Of a stretch of 64,000 nt of DNA, positions 1 through 10,920 are shown one piece after another. The position numbers and the translations under genes were made by a program. The stretch is taken from contig JAGTWJ010000017.1 in NCBI GenBank assembly GCA_020064725.1, positions 4,712,001-4,776,000 on the forward strand, written 5' to 3'. Every line of letters starts with the position of its first letter. Within the stretch, counting starts at the first letter, position 1. Below the pieces are notes generated by a model. The model was not told the DNA's origin and did not search any database. It saw only the letters and a list, made by a program, of their open reading frames with translations. This DNA comes from Drechslerella dactyloides. Taxonomy: Eukaryota; Ascomycota; Orbiliomycetes; Orbiliales; Orbiliaceae.

Positions 1-1
1 G

Positions 2-1647
2 CCCGCAGCTGAAAAGCCAGACTTCGTCAAGTACTTCCATCCATTCTTCGCTAGGCCCGGAGTTACGGTTGCGCCGCCGCACAGTTTTGGGAGAGATGAG
101 GACGCCACTTCATATATTCGCGAGAAGCTTGACCGGGATGTTCTTAAGCGGCCTCGTGATCAGGACGAGATGGATGTGGACGAGGCCAAGTTCCAAATCC
201 CAAATCCGCTTCCGCCAACATATTTCGAAGAGATATTTGCGCTCCCACCTGCAAAGCGTCGCAAGAGAGGCAATCTACCCAAGTTTTCGACCAGAGACAT
301 CTTGGCCGGATTGAACCGCTCTCCGGAACCTATTCCACAATTCAGTTCCAAGAAAACAGTCCACACGAATTACGTGACACAGCTGAAGAAGCTTCCCCGG
401 AAAGTCCTTAGATATTGTGAAGATATCCGACCCGCCTACACCGGAACATTCACTCGAATCCCAAAGACGTCAGGCCTACGCAAGGGAAGAAATCCATTTC
501 AGAAGTCTCTTCCAGGAGTGAACTATGATTATGATTCGGAGGCCGAATGGGTGGAGGAGCCGGATGAGGACGGAGAGGAGCTTCTCAGCGAAGAAGAGGA
601 TGATCCCATGGACATTGGTAGTCCCGATGAGATGGACGATTTCCTTGACGACGAGCCCGAAGACCCTGGGAAGAAACGACACAACGTTTCCGGCCCATTG
701 ATTCCGACTACCACAGGTATCATGTGGGAAGGTGAATGCACAAAGATTGAGGAATTGGAGCGGTTCCGAATGGGCATCTTGACTGGTAAGTTTATAATTA
801 TATGGTCAACGGATTCCACTTTGCCAAAAGCAGCTCATTGACCCTCCCATCTAGTCGGCCATGTCACTCCAATCGACCCTTTTTCTATCAAATACTGGGA
901 GCAAGAGAAGAAGAAAGTTCCCGCCTTCTTCCAACCACCTTCTCTCCCCTCCAATAAGACAGCTGCATCTGGGAATCGCCCTCCTGTTCAGACTCTTCCT
1001 AGCGCAAACGCTCCCATCCTTGCCAGAGATGTCCCTCACCCCCAAGCAGCAGCAGCTCCAGCCACTCCAAACCCTCTGGAATCCGCCCTGCAAGATGAAT
1101 TTGGGCGCTTTTATACAGATTACGCCAGCGAACCCATCCTCAGAACCACATTCAATAAGTGTGAGTCGGGTGGCACCTTTTTTAAGCTGGGCGATCTCGC
1201 CGATCCTCGCACAGCCGTCAACTTCCACATGTCCCAAGACGATAACTTCACGTTCTTCAAATTACTACACAAGATCCCCATCTTGAGTCACGCGCACCTC
1301 GTCAGCATGGTTGGATTTGTTGAAAAGAACGACAGGTCCAAGCTCGGCCTCCTAGAGGAGGCGAAGAGGGAGTAAGTGCAATTCCTATCTCAACTGGATG
1401 CGCGTCATGCACAACTAACATGTCGGCCTCAGATTTCCACAACATACAAAAAACTCCCTCAAGGAGTTCGTCAACAATTTCTGCCGACGTTCGGGTCGAT
1501 ATTGGACATGCTGCCTCAAGCAGAATGGTAAGACTGGCAGTTTCTCGCTCCGCTTCTCGCGTCACAGTACTAAGACTCATTCTTGCAGCCCAAGGTTACT
1601 GGGTTCGACAGCCCTGGAACGATGTACTGCAACAACTTTCGGAGTAG
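2..1647 (+). CDS. CAC1: Chromatin assembly factor 1 large subunit (Cac1/Rlf2, p150 family), 3' part
   Basis: Partial at the left edge; reading frame is open from base 2. Proposed exons: 2-785, 855-1371, 1433-1527, 1589-1647 (introns 69, 61 and 61 nt, all GT-AG, phases compatible), giving 484 visible residues. CAF-1 deposits newly made H3-H4 behind replication forks in the nucleus. The family signature is visible: an NYDYDSEAEW motif (about bases 522-550) followed by a Glu/Asp-rich stretch, which in this family contacts H3-H4. The C-terminus (from about base 1300) has the spacing of the family's DNA-binding winged-helix domain (KLGLLEEAKREFP, then TKNSLKEFV). The N-terminal KER/PCNA-binding part lies outside the window. 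The end of exon 3 and exon 4 are less conserved to my eye, so the exact C-terminus is the least certain part. It converges on the SYG1-type gene downstream. Confidence 0.88.
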
Positions 1648-2820
1648 CTCTCCCATCGTACGCGTCTGCGACTCGCTGCCAGAAGAGCTGAAGGAGGACT
1701 CGTCTGACCTACACATCTACCCACCCTCCTGGAGAGGTCTTCACATAATCGCCAAGACCAGTTCATCATGAAGTACAAACTTGATCGGTTTTAATGACGA
1801 CTTGAAGCTTATGCATCTCACCGGCGTTCTTTTTCCGGTTCCTGACTTTGCTGTTATTCGCTACCTATATGGATACACTACCGCTTGATTAGCCCTTTCC
1901 TTCCTTCAATACTCTATCTCACGACTCCATCGACTTGCAGGTGTATATCGCAGAGCGATTACCACTGCTAGACCCACCCACCAGCACACATCGCTCGCCC
2001 ACTCATCTACACACCCGTTCGCATCATCACTTATCACCTGCTATCCGGAATCACATTACACCTACCACCCTTCCATCAAGATCTACGTCATTAGCACATA
2101 CCTTAGCGTATGGCATGCTGCGCCTCAGTCGACATTGCGATATCAGATTAGACCACCGCCTTACACCTCTTTTCTCTCATTCCCCAGATACATCTGGTAC
2201 CACTATCACCCTTCAGAGCGCGCACGAACGATTCCTTGTCACGGCTATTTATTTTTTCTGCACCTTTGACCCCTCATACGATTATTTTATCTGGTTATGG
2301 CCACCCGCTGTTTACATCCTTCAACACTCTCCGAGCATGTATTGATAAACTCTTCACGCGCGTATCAGCAAGAGAGGTTCAAGTCCAATTATAGGGTTTA
2401 CATTGTTGTACGGGACCCGAGAATCCACTTGACAGAGCACATCCGCGTAGTAGAGGCTGGACCTGTGGAGTACGTGCCCGTAGAGTGAGAGCACCGGTTG
2501 CTACACAGTACCAATAGACGACCAATATATATATCAATGACTAATCAGTGCTCAGGTGTCTCATTAAACACCGATTGGTCAGGCACCTACTATAAGTTTA
2601 GAAGTTGATGCTATGGTATTCTGCTGCAAAACTAGCTTACATTTCTTACGTGTATATGATGCGGTCTAAATTAAGAATGTATATACTCCTGCATGCTCCG
2701 TGAAACACTGGACGAACACCTACACCGCTGAGATAAGACCCCAGACACACACCCATGCACCGATCCATGCACATATACATGCTTGCCTACATATGCATAT
2801 GCCCTTCAACTAAAACGCCA
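1648..2820. other. Intergenic region between convergent genes
   Basis: About 1.2 kb between the ends of two convergent genes, so it should hold both 3' untranslated regions and polyadenylation signals. Around 2745-2815 it is rich in CA/CAT runs with many TGCATG-like hexamers. Short open frames here (for example 1935-2345) lack coding character. No other feature seen. Confidence 0.6.
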
Positions 2821-5800
2821 CTACTGCCTCCCACTCTCGTTGCTCCGCCGTCCATAATCCCGCCGCTCATAACTCCGCGACATTCCTTCTCCGGGGCTCG
2901 GAGGCTCCAATGGGCCTCCGGTGCCTCTATGCGCCGGCCCCGCCGCACCACTCCCCGAGCCGTGAGCACTACCAGAGGCAGCACCGGGGTCCTCGATACG
3001 AACCCTCCGCAGATTCGACCTCAATCCCGCCAGATCCTCCACCGCGTCATCCGCAAGGCTGCGTCGCCGTCCGCGGCTGCGGGTGATATGAATCGGCACT
3101 CCCAATCCCGTACCGGTGGCGGCACCAGCGTGTCGAGTAGCGCCGTACGACTGTATATCCTCGGGATCGCTCTCGGTATCATAGTCATCCTCGTCGTCAT
3201 CCTCGTCGTAGTCGTACCCATCCAGACTACCGGGTAAGTACCCACGGAGCCTGCCCGGCGCGCTGCCGCCCAACACTGCGGGATCCGCTTGAGGCACAAC
3301 CAGAGGAGCCGACGGCCGCCTCTTGCGCTCGAAATCCTGTGCGTGCGCCGTCGTGAGCGCTGTGAATGCACGCACGAGCGGCGTGCGTTCCGCTGCCAAC
3401 GACTCTTGCGACGTCCTGCCACCCGCTGGCACGCCGCCGCCGGATTTTGCCCGTCGATGCGCAGTGGTAGGTCTCTCTCCGCTGACTGCGGCGATTTCCT
3501 CATCCACGCGGGCTTCCACAACGGTGGGACGTGGGGCGAATGAGAAGACGGGCGATGAGGCCGTCGTCGAGTTTGCCGTTGTGCCAGCGCGAGATGGCTG
3601 GGGGCCGGGGACATCGTAGGGGAGAGGTACGTCGTCCTTGTACGCGCGGAACTTGCCAACACTACAGACCGCAGATCGTTAGTACCATCGGATATGTAAA
3701 TAGATGCACGAGTATGAAAGAAGTAGAGGGGGTGAATACGCACTTGGCACAATGCTCGTTCTCCATACGGAAGAAACACCATACAAACCGCCGTCCCAGT
3801 TCCGCAAGACTGACGATAAAGCTCAGAAGTGCGGAATGCTGCACCTGCTTCGCAAAAATGACGTAGAATATCCAGTTGAACCGGACTATGGGGTCGATGA
3901 TCATGGCAAGGTAGTACACAATCGGCCGGCTGTAGGCCAGGTCGGCGCGCAACAGCCGGTGCGGTGCGTACCAGTTCATCAGCGACCAATCCATGACGAG
4001 ATCCCAGGTAGCTGTACAAACAAATAAAAACCATCAGCCAGAAGCCCGAATGCGTATACAGAACGGACGGCAATGAAACTTACAAGTATATAGAGCATTG
4101 ATGGCGGCGAATAGTATGAAGATGGCCTCCATGGCTTTATTCGATTGATCCATCCGCCACATGCTCAGCGTCATGTAAAACAGTATACCTGCGGAATATT
4201 TCGTCCCGTTCGCCAAATGCGGGAACGCATTTCTCGTGTCGTAATAACGCCTGAGACATTGCAGCAGACGCCAGATTGACGGTAATGTCGTGAAAAAACC
4301 GAGGAGACGAGAATGCGACGAGTTGCACTGGGAGGGTGTATCCCAGTCCTTTGACCATAGGCAAAAGAAGAGCGGGATGGTGCCCATCGTGTAGGTCATA
4401 CTGCAGAAGATATCGCCGGACCAGAAGTCACGGAACTCAACGGGGTAGAATCCAGCCCAAATCAGACGGTACTATGCAGCAAGCTTGTCAGTACGCGGTT
4501 TCGTAGGATTCTAAAGGATGGAGGGAGGCACATACAAACGTGTAGAGAAGCCATTTACGGCTGTGGTAGTACCAAATCTTGAATGGGCAGAAGAGTACGG
4601 CTATCACAAAACAGAGATAGATGAGTGGGAACCAGATGCGGTCGAAGCCAGTGCCCCAGAATGGAGTGAAACAGAACCACATGAGTAGGATCTGTACGAA
4701 TGTGAACATTGCCGGCAGCTACAGAAACATTAGAACGCAACCTAGACTTAAAATGGAGGACAATAATTACCTCCATCAGCTGCCGCCAGTTGAGGTTGTT
4801 CCGGGTGTCAAACTCAAAGATGAAGACATAATTGATCCGAGCCTCGATCCACGCCCTGCAGCAAAGAGTAAACAGCAGCAGGAAGAGTGTCGGAAAAGCA
4901 AAACCCGCCCATATCTACACACGCGACAATTAGCTCGATTCATACAATCCAACGCAATCGTCGCACAAGGTGATATGAACTAACCTGCAGTAGATAGCTG
5001 ACTTGGCTCTCATGCCGCATCCCGTACTTGTCTTTCCCCCTGTGGTACGCCTCGTAGAGTGCTTGTATAAGCAACGGCAACCCCATTCCGATATACCACC
5101 CGGCACGGAATACGGGTCCAGTCGCCGACTTCTTTGGTTCCCGTGTGCGGAGACGCTCAACTGCATGTTTCCGCCTACCCTTTTCATAGTGCGTAGCGAA
5201 CAAATCCTCAGTCCGGGTTAGCAGACGATCGATTTGCTCGCTGCTTGCGAATGGCGTCGGATGGACCTTCTCTTCAAGGTATTTGCTTGCGATGTGCGTG
5301 TGGGCCGTCTTGTCGAATTTCTTGAGGATCTTGCGGAAGGCTTCGCGATTGAGCAGGCTGTAGGATTTAAGAAGCTCAAGGGAGTGGTAGTACTCGACTA
5401 GGGCAAGCTTGAGCTTGCGTTTTGCGGTTTTGTAGCGCACGTGCTCGTGATGCACGTGGCGGGTGTAGTCCTCGAGGGTTGTTGCAGCGGGCTGGGTGGG
5501 TGAATAAGCGGGACCAGCAGCGGCCTCGAGAGCTGTTGTGGTGAGTTTGGCAATCGCCGGATGCGACATGGGATCGGTGGGCGATGTGGAGAGGGAAGAA
5601 GGAGTGAGACGCGACGGGAGTTTTACAGCGCCGGTCCTCTCAAGAGAGATGATGCTTTTCCGCATGTGCATAACGGTGCCCGCAACGATATCCTTGGGGT
5701 GTTTCCAGTCGATTGGCGGGACAGGTTCCTCTTGAGCGGCGGCCTGTCGTTCACGTTCCTTCTCGATGAGACGGTTTCGCAACATAATTGAGATCTGCTG

Positions 5801-7016
5801 CTCAATGCGGGCGAGGCGGTCTTCCGCTTCGCCTTCCTTGGACTCGTAGAACTCGTTGATCTTCTTGAGCTGGGCAGCGAGGAACTCGAAGAACTGCTTC
5901 TGGGCATCCTCGGTCATGTCCACGTAAATTTGGGCATTTCGAATCTGCGGGTGGGGCTGCCGACGGCTGGTTCCGATCCGGCTACGCAGATTACCAAAGA
6001 TGCTTTTGCGGGGGCTCGAGCGGCCAGCGGTGGAGTACTGGGTGTAGGATGGATGAAGCGTGCGGTCGGGAACATCCTCGGCAAGCTTGGAAGGGTCGTC
6101 ACCGACGGAGGCGGCTCGCTCGACCCTGGAAGCGGAGATGTGAGAAGACAGTGAGGAGTCGTAGGTATGCACGCGTCGCATAATGGACGGTCGGTCTTCC
6201 AACGGACGAGCAGGCCCGGGGAGGTCGAGCATTGGGGGCAACGAAGGCCTCTCCGGTACGGCCGTGGTGGAGGCCGGGTGAATCGGCGGCGAAGAGACAC
6301 TCGGGGGTATGCTGCCATAACCGGGGGACACCGATGAGCCCAAGCTGGGAGACGGATTGAGGTACTGCCGTTCGCCCGCATCGCCGTTGGCATTGTCGCC
6401 GGATGAGACGCTACCCCGCGGTGGGGTTGGCGACTTTTGAACGTCCAATTCATCCTCTGCCGCCTCCTCCGGTATCGTAACGACTCGCTGCACATGCTTT
6501 CCGGGGGTCAGGTTACCGGCACCGGGAGACGGCGGCGGGAAGTTCGATGTCGGGGTGGTTGAAGTCGGGGAGAGTGCCTCAGAGGCCCGTCGCGGCGGGA
6601 TGCTGCCTTTGCGTTCTCCGGTCGGGGAGAGATGCTGTCTGAGGGAGGTTGCAGCTGAACGCGAGACCGAGCCGGTGCGGATGCGCTGAGCGATGCCGGC
6701 GGCGACATCGGGCGAAGGTAGACCGAGGGTCGTGGCGCTGGTGTTCTCAGCATTGCGGATGGCACGGCGGACGGTCTTGAGCTTCTTCTTCGCGCCCTGC
6801 AGATGAAGTCGGGGCGGTTAGCAGGCGGACCCCAGCAGAATGTACGGAGGCGAACGGGGATTGGCATCGAGATCGAACCTTGTAGTCGAGATACTTGAGC
6901 CGCCACTCGGGCACGAGATTGTCCTCCAGTTGCCTACGGAGTCCTGTCAGCGGATGCGATCGAGAGAGTTTTGGGGTCAGATTTGCATTCCAGGGAGCGT
7001 ACTTTGCGAACTTCAT
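2821..7016 (-). CDS. SYG1: SPX-EXS domain protein, SYG1/XPR1 family (phosphate export/signalling)
   Basis: Eight exons on the minus strand: 7016-7003, 6933-6879, 6796-4985, 4914-4771, 4718-4536, 4471-4084, 4011-3744, 3661-2821. All introns are GT-AG (52-82 nt), with continuous phase and a 1234-residue product. The start MKFAK followed by QLEDNLVPEWRLKYLDYK is the classical beginning of an SPX domain. The SPX core resumes near residues 480-520 (VEYYHSLELLKSY, KILKKFDK), with a long Ser/Pro-rich insert between. From about residue 580 come hydrophobic membrane segments. The EXS domain covers exons 5-7 (YRLIWAGFYP, WDLVMDWSL, FRMENEH). The C-terminal 280 residues are a charged, low-complexity tail with an Asp/Glu run. 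Family role: SPX binds inositol pyrophosphates and the EXS part exports phosphate; yeast Syg1 was found as a suppressor of G-protein signalling. The localisation and function of this copy are inferred. The 15-base first exon makes automated start calls error-prone. Confidence 0.93.
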
Positions 7017-7572
7017 GCCGAGACATAACCAGGACCTTGGCCTGCAACGTTATCTCGAGCGAGAGGCTACCGCGAACGCATGCGGCGGATCGAAGAAGCG
7101 GAGGACAGGCTGGAGGCTGGTCTCGTGGACAGATCGAGGATTGATGATTTTGGGATAGTGTCCACGAGACAGAGGAAGGAAACTTGAAGGTTGAGCCCCA
7201 GATAAACACCGCAGCGGCCCTCGGCTCGATCCTGGCCAGCCCACCCGGCCGCCATGACGCAGCGCCAGGCCGTTTCAATTGCACGAATCCAGCTGTCGCG
7301 TGCCAGGCCCTTGAGCCGAAAAAATTTGCATTGGACGACGGAAAGGAGCAAAATAGGCGAGCGCGCCTGCAGGACAGCGAAACCACTCACGTACGTACGC
7401 ATTATGTAACGCCAAACTGACAGATAACGGACAATTGCATAAGCAGGAAAACACGATCGCGATGTGACAACGGAGGGAACCGGGTAGCAAGGCATTGGCA
7501 TTCATTATCAATCGTCCCGTTCAGATCAATTCGTATTCACTCGTTCCATATACCAATGCGACGGGGCGCCGT
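7017..7572. other. Intergenic: SYG1 promoter and YAR1 3' flank
   Basis: The 556 bp upstream of the SYG1-type ATG extends to the stop codon of the next minus-strand gene. It should contain the SYG1 promoter and 5' UTR and the 3' UTR of the ankyrin gene. No strong element recognised. Confidence 0.5.
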
Positions 7573-8523
7573 CTAGCGAATCGTCGGCGGCTGGTCGCTC
7601 AGGTCCTCGAGGCCAAGCTGGCCAAGCCGCTCTGTCGCCGGCCGGTTGCTCTCTTCCTCCTCTTCCTTCTTCTGCTGCTGCTCTTCGTGACGTCGCCCTT
7701 CGTCCCGCAGCACCTTTGCGTTATCGCCGCTGCTGTCCTGCCCTTCGTTTTCCTTCACCTCGTTCCCTTCCTCGTCCTCCTTCTCCTCGCCCACGACCCC
7801 GACCCCGCTCTCCAGCGACTCGGCGTAATTGAGCACCCATTCCACCACATTGCTCTTGTCGTTGACCTCTGCTTCGTACACGCAGTCGTGCCCCGCCGCA
7901 TTCAGCACGCCAGGGTCCGCGCCAGCTGCGATCAGTGCCTTGACCGCCTCGATATGCCCGTTCAGACACGCCCAGTGCAGAGGCGTGTTGCCGCTGCCGT
8001 TCGGCCAATTGACTAGCGTGCGCAGATACGGCGACGCTCCCGCTCCGCCTTCTCCCGCCGCTATAGTCGTCGTAGTCGTCGTCGTCGTCGTCGTCGTTGG
8101 GGAACTTGTCGATGCGGACGTTGATGTAGCAATCGCAGCCGTGGATGGAGGTGCAGCCGCGGGAGCGAGTGTAACCTGAGAGCCGAGCTCGGGATGGACA
8201 ACCGGCGTCGCGAGCGGCGGCTGTTCCAGGGCCAGAATGCAGCTGATCACGTCCCCGTGGTTGTTCGCCGCTGCCATGTGCAGACACGTGTTTCCGCTGT
8301 ACGGGTCTACAGCCGCCGCTGCAATCTCGATCGCGTATCGGTTCAGGGACTTTGCCAGCTCGTTTATGGTGGCCTTGAGGTCGTCCAGCTCGCCCGTTCG
8401 CGCAAAATAGAGCAGGTCGTCGATGGTATCTTCGTCCAACGTTGGCGGGATCGGGCGCAGCATCGGCTTGGAGGAGGAGGGGCCATCGCTGGCAGCAACT
8501 CCTGCGGGCAGCGACGTCACCAT
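7573..8523 (-). CDS. YAR1: Ankyrin-repeat protein, Yar1-type ribosomal-protein chaperone
   Basis: Intronless ORF of 316 residues starting at an ATG (complement of 8521-8523). Residues 31-60 (DTIDDLLYFARTGELDDLKA) and the two ankyrin repeats (GNTCLHMAAANNHGDV, residues 77-100; GNTPLHWACLNGHIEAVKAL, residues 178-205) followed by GHDCVYEAEV match the layout of yeast Yar1. Yar1 escorts Rps3 to the nucleus during 40S subunit assembly. The protein is longer than the about 200-residue yeast protein. The extra length is a 65-residue low-complexity insert between the repeats, including a run of about ten threonines (residues 143-153), and a Glu/Gln-rich acidic C-terminus. The order of repeats and the post-repeat motif support YAR1 over a generic ankyrin protein. 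The role in Rps3 handling is inferred from the family. Confidence 0.88.
   Translation of the reverse strand: MVTSLPAGVAASDGPSSSKPMLRPIPPTLDEDTIDDLLYFARTGELDDLKATINELAKSLNRYAIEIAAAAVDPYSGNTCLHMAAANNHGDVISCILALEQPPLATPVVHPELGSQVTLAPAAAPPSTAAIATSTSASTSSPTTTTTTTTTTTIAAGEGGAGASPYLRTLVNWPNGSGNTPLHWACLNGHIEAVKALIAAGADPGVLNAAGHDCVYEAEVNDKSNVVEWVLNYAESLESGVGVVGEEKEDEEGNEVKENEGQDSSGDNAKVLRDEGRRHEEQQQKKEEEEESNRPATERLGQLGLEDLSDQPPTIR
8066..8098. repeat. GTC trinucleotide microsatellite inside YAR1
   Basis: An almost perfect run of GTC (one GTA interruption, last unit GTT) lies in the YAR1-type coding region. On the coding strand it encodes the threonine run between the two ankyrin repeats. Confidence 0.9.
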
Positions 8524-8848
8524 TGCAGCTGCTGGCGGAGCTTATTTTTTTAGATCACCAAGGATCCAAGCGAGTATGTAATTTGGGAATCGATTGCGAC
8601 AGTGGCCGTCTGTCCGACGGAATGCGAACGGCAAAATGCTGTCTGGCGATGTGGGGCCTGAAGGTTGAAGTCAAAGGTGAAGGTAAAAAGTGAACGCCGC
8701 ACAGAATTTTCGACAAACGCAGAAACTATCCCACCAAAGTGCGCCGCCAAACTTCCCCAAACTCCAACGCCAAAATCGCGTCTTGACGCCATCCCCAGAT
8801 ACACACACAACTGGCTACGTACACGCTCCCCTCCACCAGCCAGAACCT
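8524..8848. other. Intergenic: promoter of the YAR1-type gene
   Basis: 325 bp between the YAR1-type start and the stop of the small basic-protein gene on the same strand. It holds the YAR1 promoter and 5' UTR. No distinctive motif seen. Confidence 0.5.
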
Positions 8849-9283
8849 TCAGTGGCCGTCTCGCCGTCCTCGCCGCTGTCCGCCCGTCTTACGATTGTGT
8901 CCTGCCGCCGATGCCCTGCCCGTCGTCCCCTTCATGCCCGCCTTTGGCTTCGCCTTGCTGACCCGCGAGCCTCCCGCCGACTTCATCTTGCCTCTCGCCG
9001 GCTCCGCATACGGCACTCTCTTGCGTTTGCCGCCGTCGTCCGCTGCCTTGACCGCCGTGCCCATGGGCATCTTGCTGCCGCAATTGGGCGGTTTCCCCGT
9101 GATCCTCGTCTTCTCCGCCCGGTTGTCTGTGGTCGCAGGGTCGCGTCTGCCGGTCACCGGGCTGGTCTTCTTGCGCCGTCTGGGGATACCGAGCAGAAAG
9201 GAGCAGCCGGCGTCGTCGGCCTCCAGCAGCTCCTTCCGCGCGAGGCGTTCGTAGCCTCCGCGTTTCTCAAGCGTCTCGCTCAT
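8849..9283 (-). CDS. Small, highly basic protein of unknown function
   Basis: Single-exon ORF of 144 residues with an ATG at the complement of 9281-9283. I do not recognise a family. The first 35 residues are mixed and helix-prone (KRGGYERLARKELLEADD); the rest is Lys/Arg/Gly/Ala-rich with patches such as GGKRKRVPYAEP and RVSKAKPKAG, as in nuclear or nucleolar proteins. Almost every codon ends in G or C, as in neighbouring certain genes. This favours the minus-strand frame over the overlapping plus-strand open frame (8690-9571), which is Arg/Leu-rich and looks like a shadow. It could be a nucleic-acid-binding protein, but that is composition-based inference only. Confidence 0.5.
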   Translation of the reverse strand: MSETLEKRGGYERLARKELLEADDAGCSFLLGIPRRRKKTSPVTGRRDPATTDNRAEKTRITGKPPNCGSKMPMGTAVKAADDGGKRKRVPYAEPARGKMKSAGGSRVSKAKPKAGMKGTTGRASAAGHNRKTGGQRRGRRDGH

Positions 9284-9935
9284 CGTTGCAGTAACGTTAT
9301 ATTATATACGATGGTATGTATGTCTTTCGTGGATGACCGTGTATCTGATGGGCTGTGGCCATCCGTGGTGGATTTGGTGTTTCTGTCGTGTCGGTCAAGG
9401 TCGCGCTACGCGTGCGGTTGGAAGCAGCAGGTAAACATCGCTGGAAGAGAAATAGCTCAGGCCCCCTTAGGGAACTGGCATTATATAATGAGCAGGTCCT
9501 GTGATAATATCGCGCGGCATCACAAACCGCGCCAAGCCTGCACGGAAATTGGGCCGCAGATAATGCATTAACTATTGCCGTATGCAGGCTGCACTATACG
9601 GTACATTACAATATAACACGCAGGCAGAGATTTAGACATTCGGAGACCCAACGGCGGAGTGGAGATATGATGTCTCGTGACCAACATCGTGGGAGACATC
9701 TACAGTACAATACGCCAAAGCCGGTGCAATGCAGTAACTACTAACTGACCATACCGACTGTTCTCAAATATACAAATATGCAATCAGTGATATCGTGCAT
9801 CGATGCAAGAAGAAAACGGACCGAACTAACTCTCATCGCAAAGTCTGGTGATAAGACAATAATACACACCCGCATTAGACCAACAAAATGACAGTGCGTC
9901 AGGTTGACCCCTCGCTCCAACTCCTAGCTTCCGAG
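9284..9935. other. Intergenic region
   Basis: 652 bp between the small basic-protein gene start and the stop of the first CipC-family gene. A TATATAATATAA-like stretch (minus strand, about 9296-9310) lies immediately upstream of the basic-protein ATG. No gene seen. Confidence 0.5.
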
Positions 9936-10547
9936 CTAGTGGTAATACTCTCGCCGACGATGATGCCCGTCCTCTTCTTCCCAATCCCGATCGTACTCGT
10001 CATGCAGATGCCCGGACGACATATGCCCATGATGAGAATGCGGACGAGGATGCTCATGCCGATGTTCATGTTCATCAACATGTTCCTCGACCTCTATTAC
10101 CCCATGCGGTCTACCATGCTCGTGACCACCCTCGATTTCTAGTACCGCGTGCGGCCGCTCATACTTCTCCCAGTAGAGACGGTGGCTTCGCGCCTTCGCA
10201 TCCTCGAAGAACCCGGTCCACTCGTTGAACATCTCGCGGCCTTTGGTCTCGATTAGCTTCTCGACCTCGGCAGCGACGAGAGCGGCGAGGAGCTCCTTGG
10301 CGAGCGGGTGGGAGACGTGTCGTCCCTCCGCCCGCTGGTGGGCTTCGAAGGCGTGGAAGGCAGCAAAGGCTGCCGCGCCAGCGAGGAGCTCGCGGGCGCG
10401 ACTGCCGTGTGGATGATGGTGCGGCGAGTGGTGACGCGACTCGTAGTCGTCTGCTGGTATATGATAATCACGTTAGCATTGACACCAGAGAAGAATGGTA
10501 CCAACATATTTGTAAAACTCACCGTAGTGCACGTGGTGGTGTGCCAT
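9936..10547 (-). CDS. CipC/DUF3759-family protein, histidine-rich paralogue (copy A)
   Basis: Two exons, 10547-10523 and 10450-9936, giving 179 residues. The central part (ARELLAGAAAFAAFHAF, then AKELLAALVAAEVEKLIETKG) is the family core seen in fungal CipC (concanamycin-induced protein C) proteins, small stress- or drug-induced proteins of unknown biochemistry. This copy is unusual: about 33 of 179 residues are histidine, in an N-terminal cluster (HHHVHY, HHSPHHHPH) and a C-terminal region of HE/EH alternation. It lacks the second intron that copies B and C carry just before the HELLA motif, and the HEL histidine itself is REL here. The acceptor is CAGCAG (10456-10451), so two in-frame products differing by one Ala are possible. 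It ends in HHRRREYYH, similar to the tails of B and C. Metal binding is plausible from composition but unproven. Confidence 0.85.
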
Positions 10548-10900
10548 AGATTGCTATAGTGCAGTGTTTATTCGCAAATGCTAAGCGATATACCGCTACG
10601 GCTAGGCTGCGAATGGATGATGTTGTATTTAGGTGAAGGTTGATCTGAATAATATATAGGAATAGTCGTCTGGACAAGTCGAGTAGAGGAATTGCTTTCG
10701 ACGGCTGTGGAGGATATATATAAAATGATGGATAATAAATATATCTAAGCTTATACTAGTGTGTAGCTATAGATATATGTGGGTAAGATTGCTTTGTAAG
10801 ATACTGCTTATGTATCTAGATTTTTATAGGATCGATTGCTTTGTGGTTTTGTGGTTGGTGGTGATATCATGTTAGACACAAAATCCACCATGGCCGTCCC

Positions 10901-10920
10901 TTGCCTGTCTTTTTATACAC
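10901..10920 (-). promoter_or_regulatory. TATA-type core promoter, CipC copy A
   Basis: Minus strand reads GTGTATAAAAAGACAGGCAA, 354 bp or more upstream of the copy A ATG. The TGTATAAAA core and the downstream GACAGGCA octamer are also found upstream of copy B. The longer distance to the ATG implies a 5' UTR of roughly 330 nt, or a second start nearer the gene. Confidence 0.5.

Noticed and set aside
3021..4073. 350-codon minus-strand frame crossing SYG1 exons and introns
   Set aside because: It reads through proven splice sites in another frame; the spliced SYG1 frame gives clear EXS-domain sequence.
8690..9571. 293-codon plus-strand open frame
   Set aside because: Arg/Leu-rich translation with no domain; it lies opposite a minus-strand frame with much better codon bias, so it looks like a shadow.
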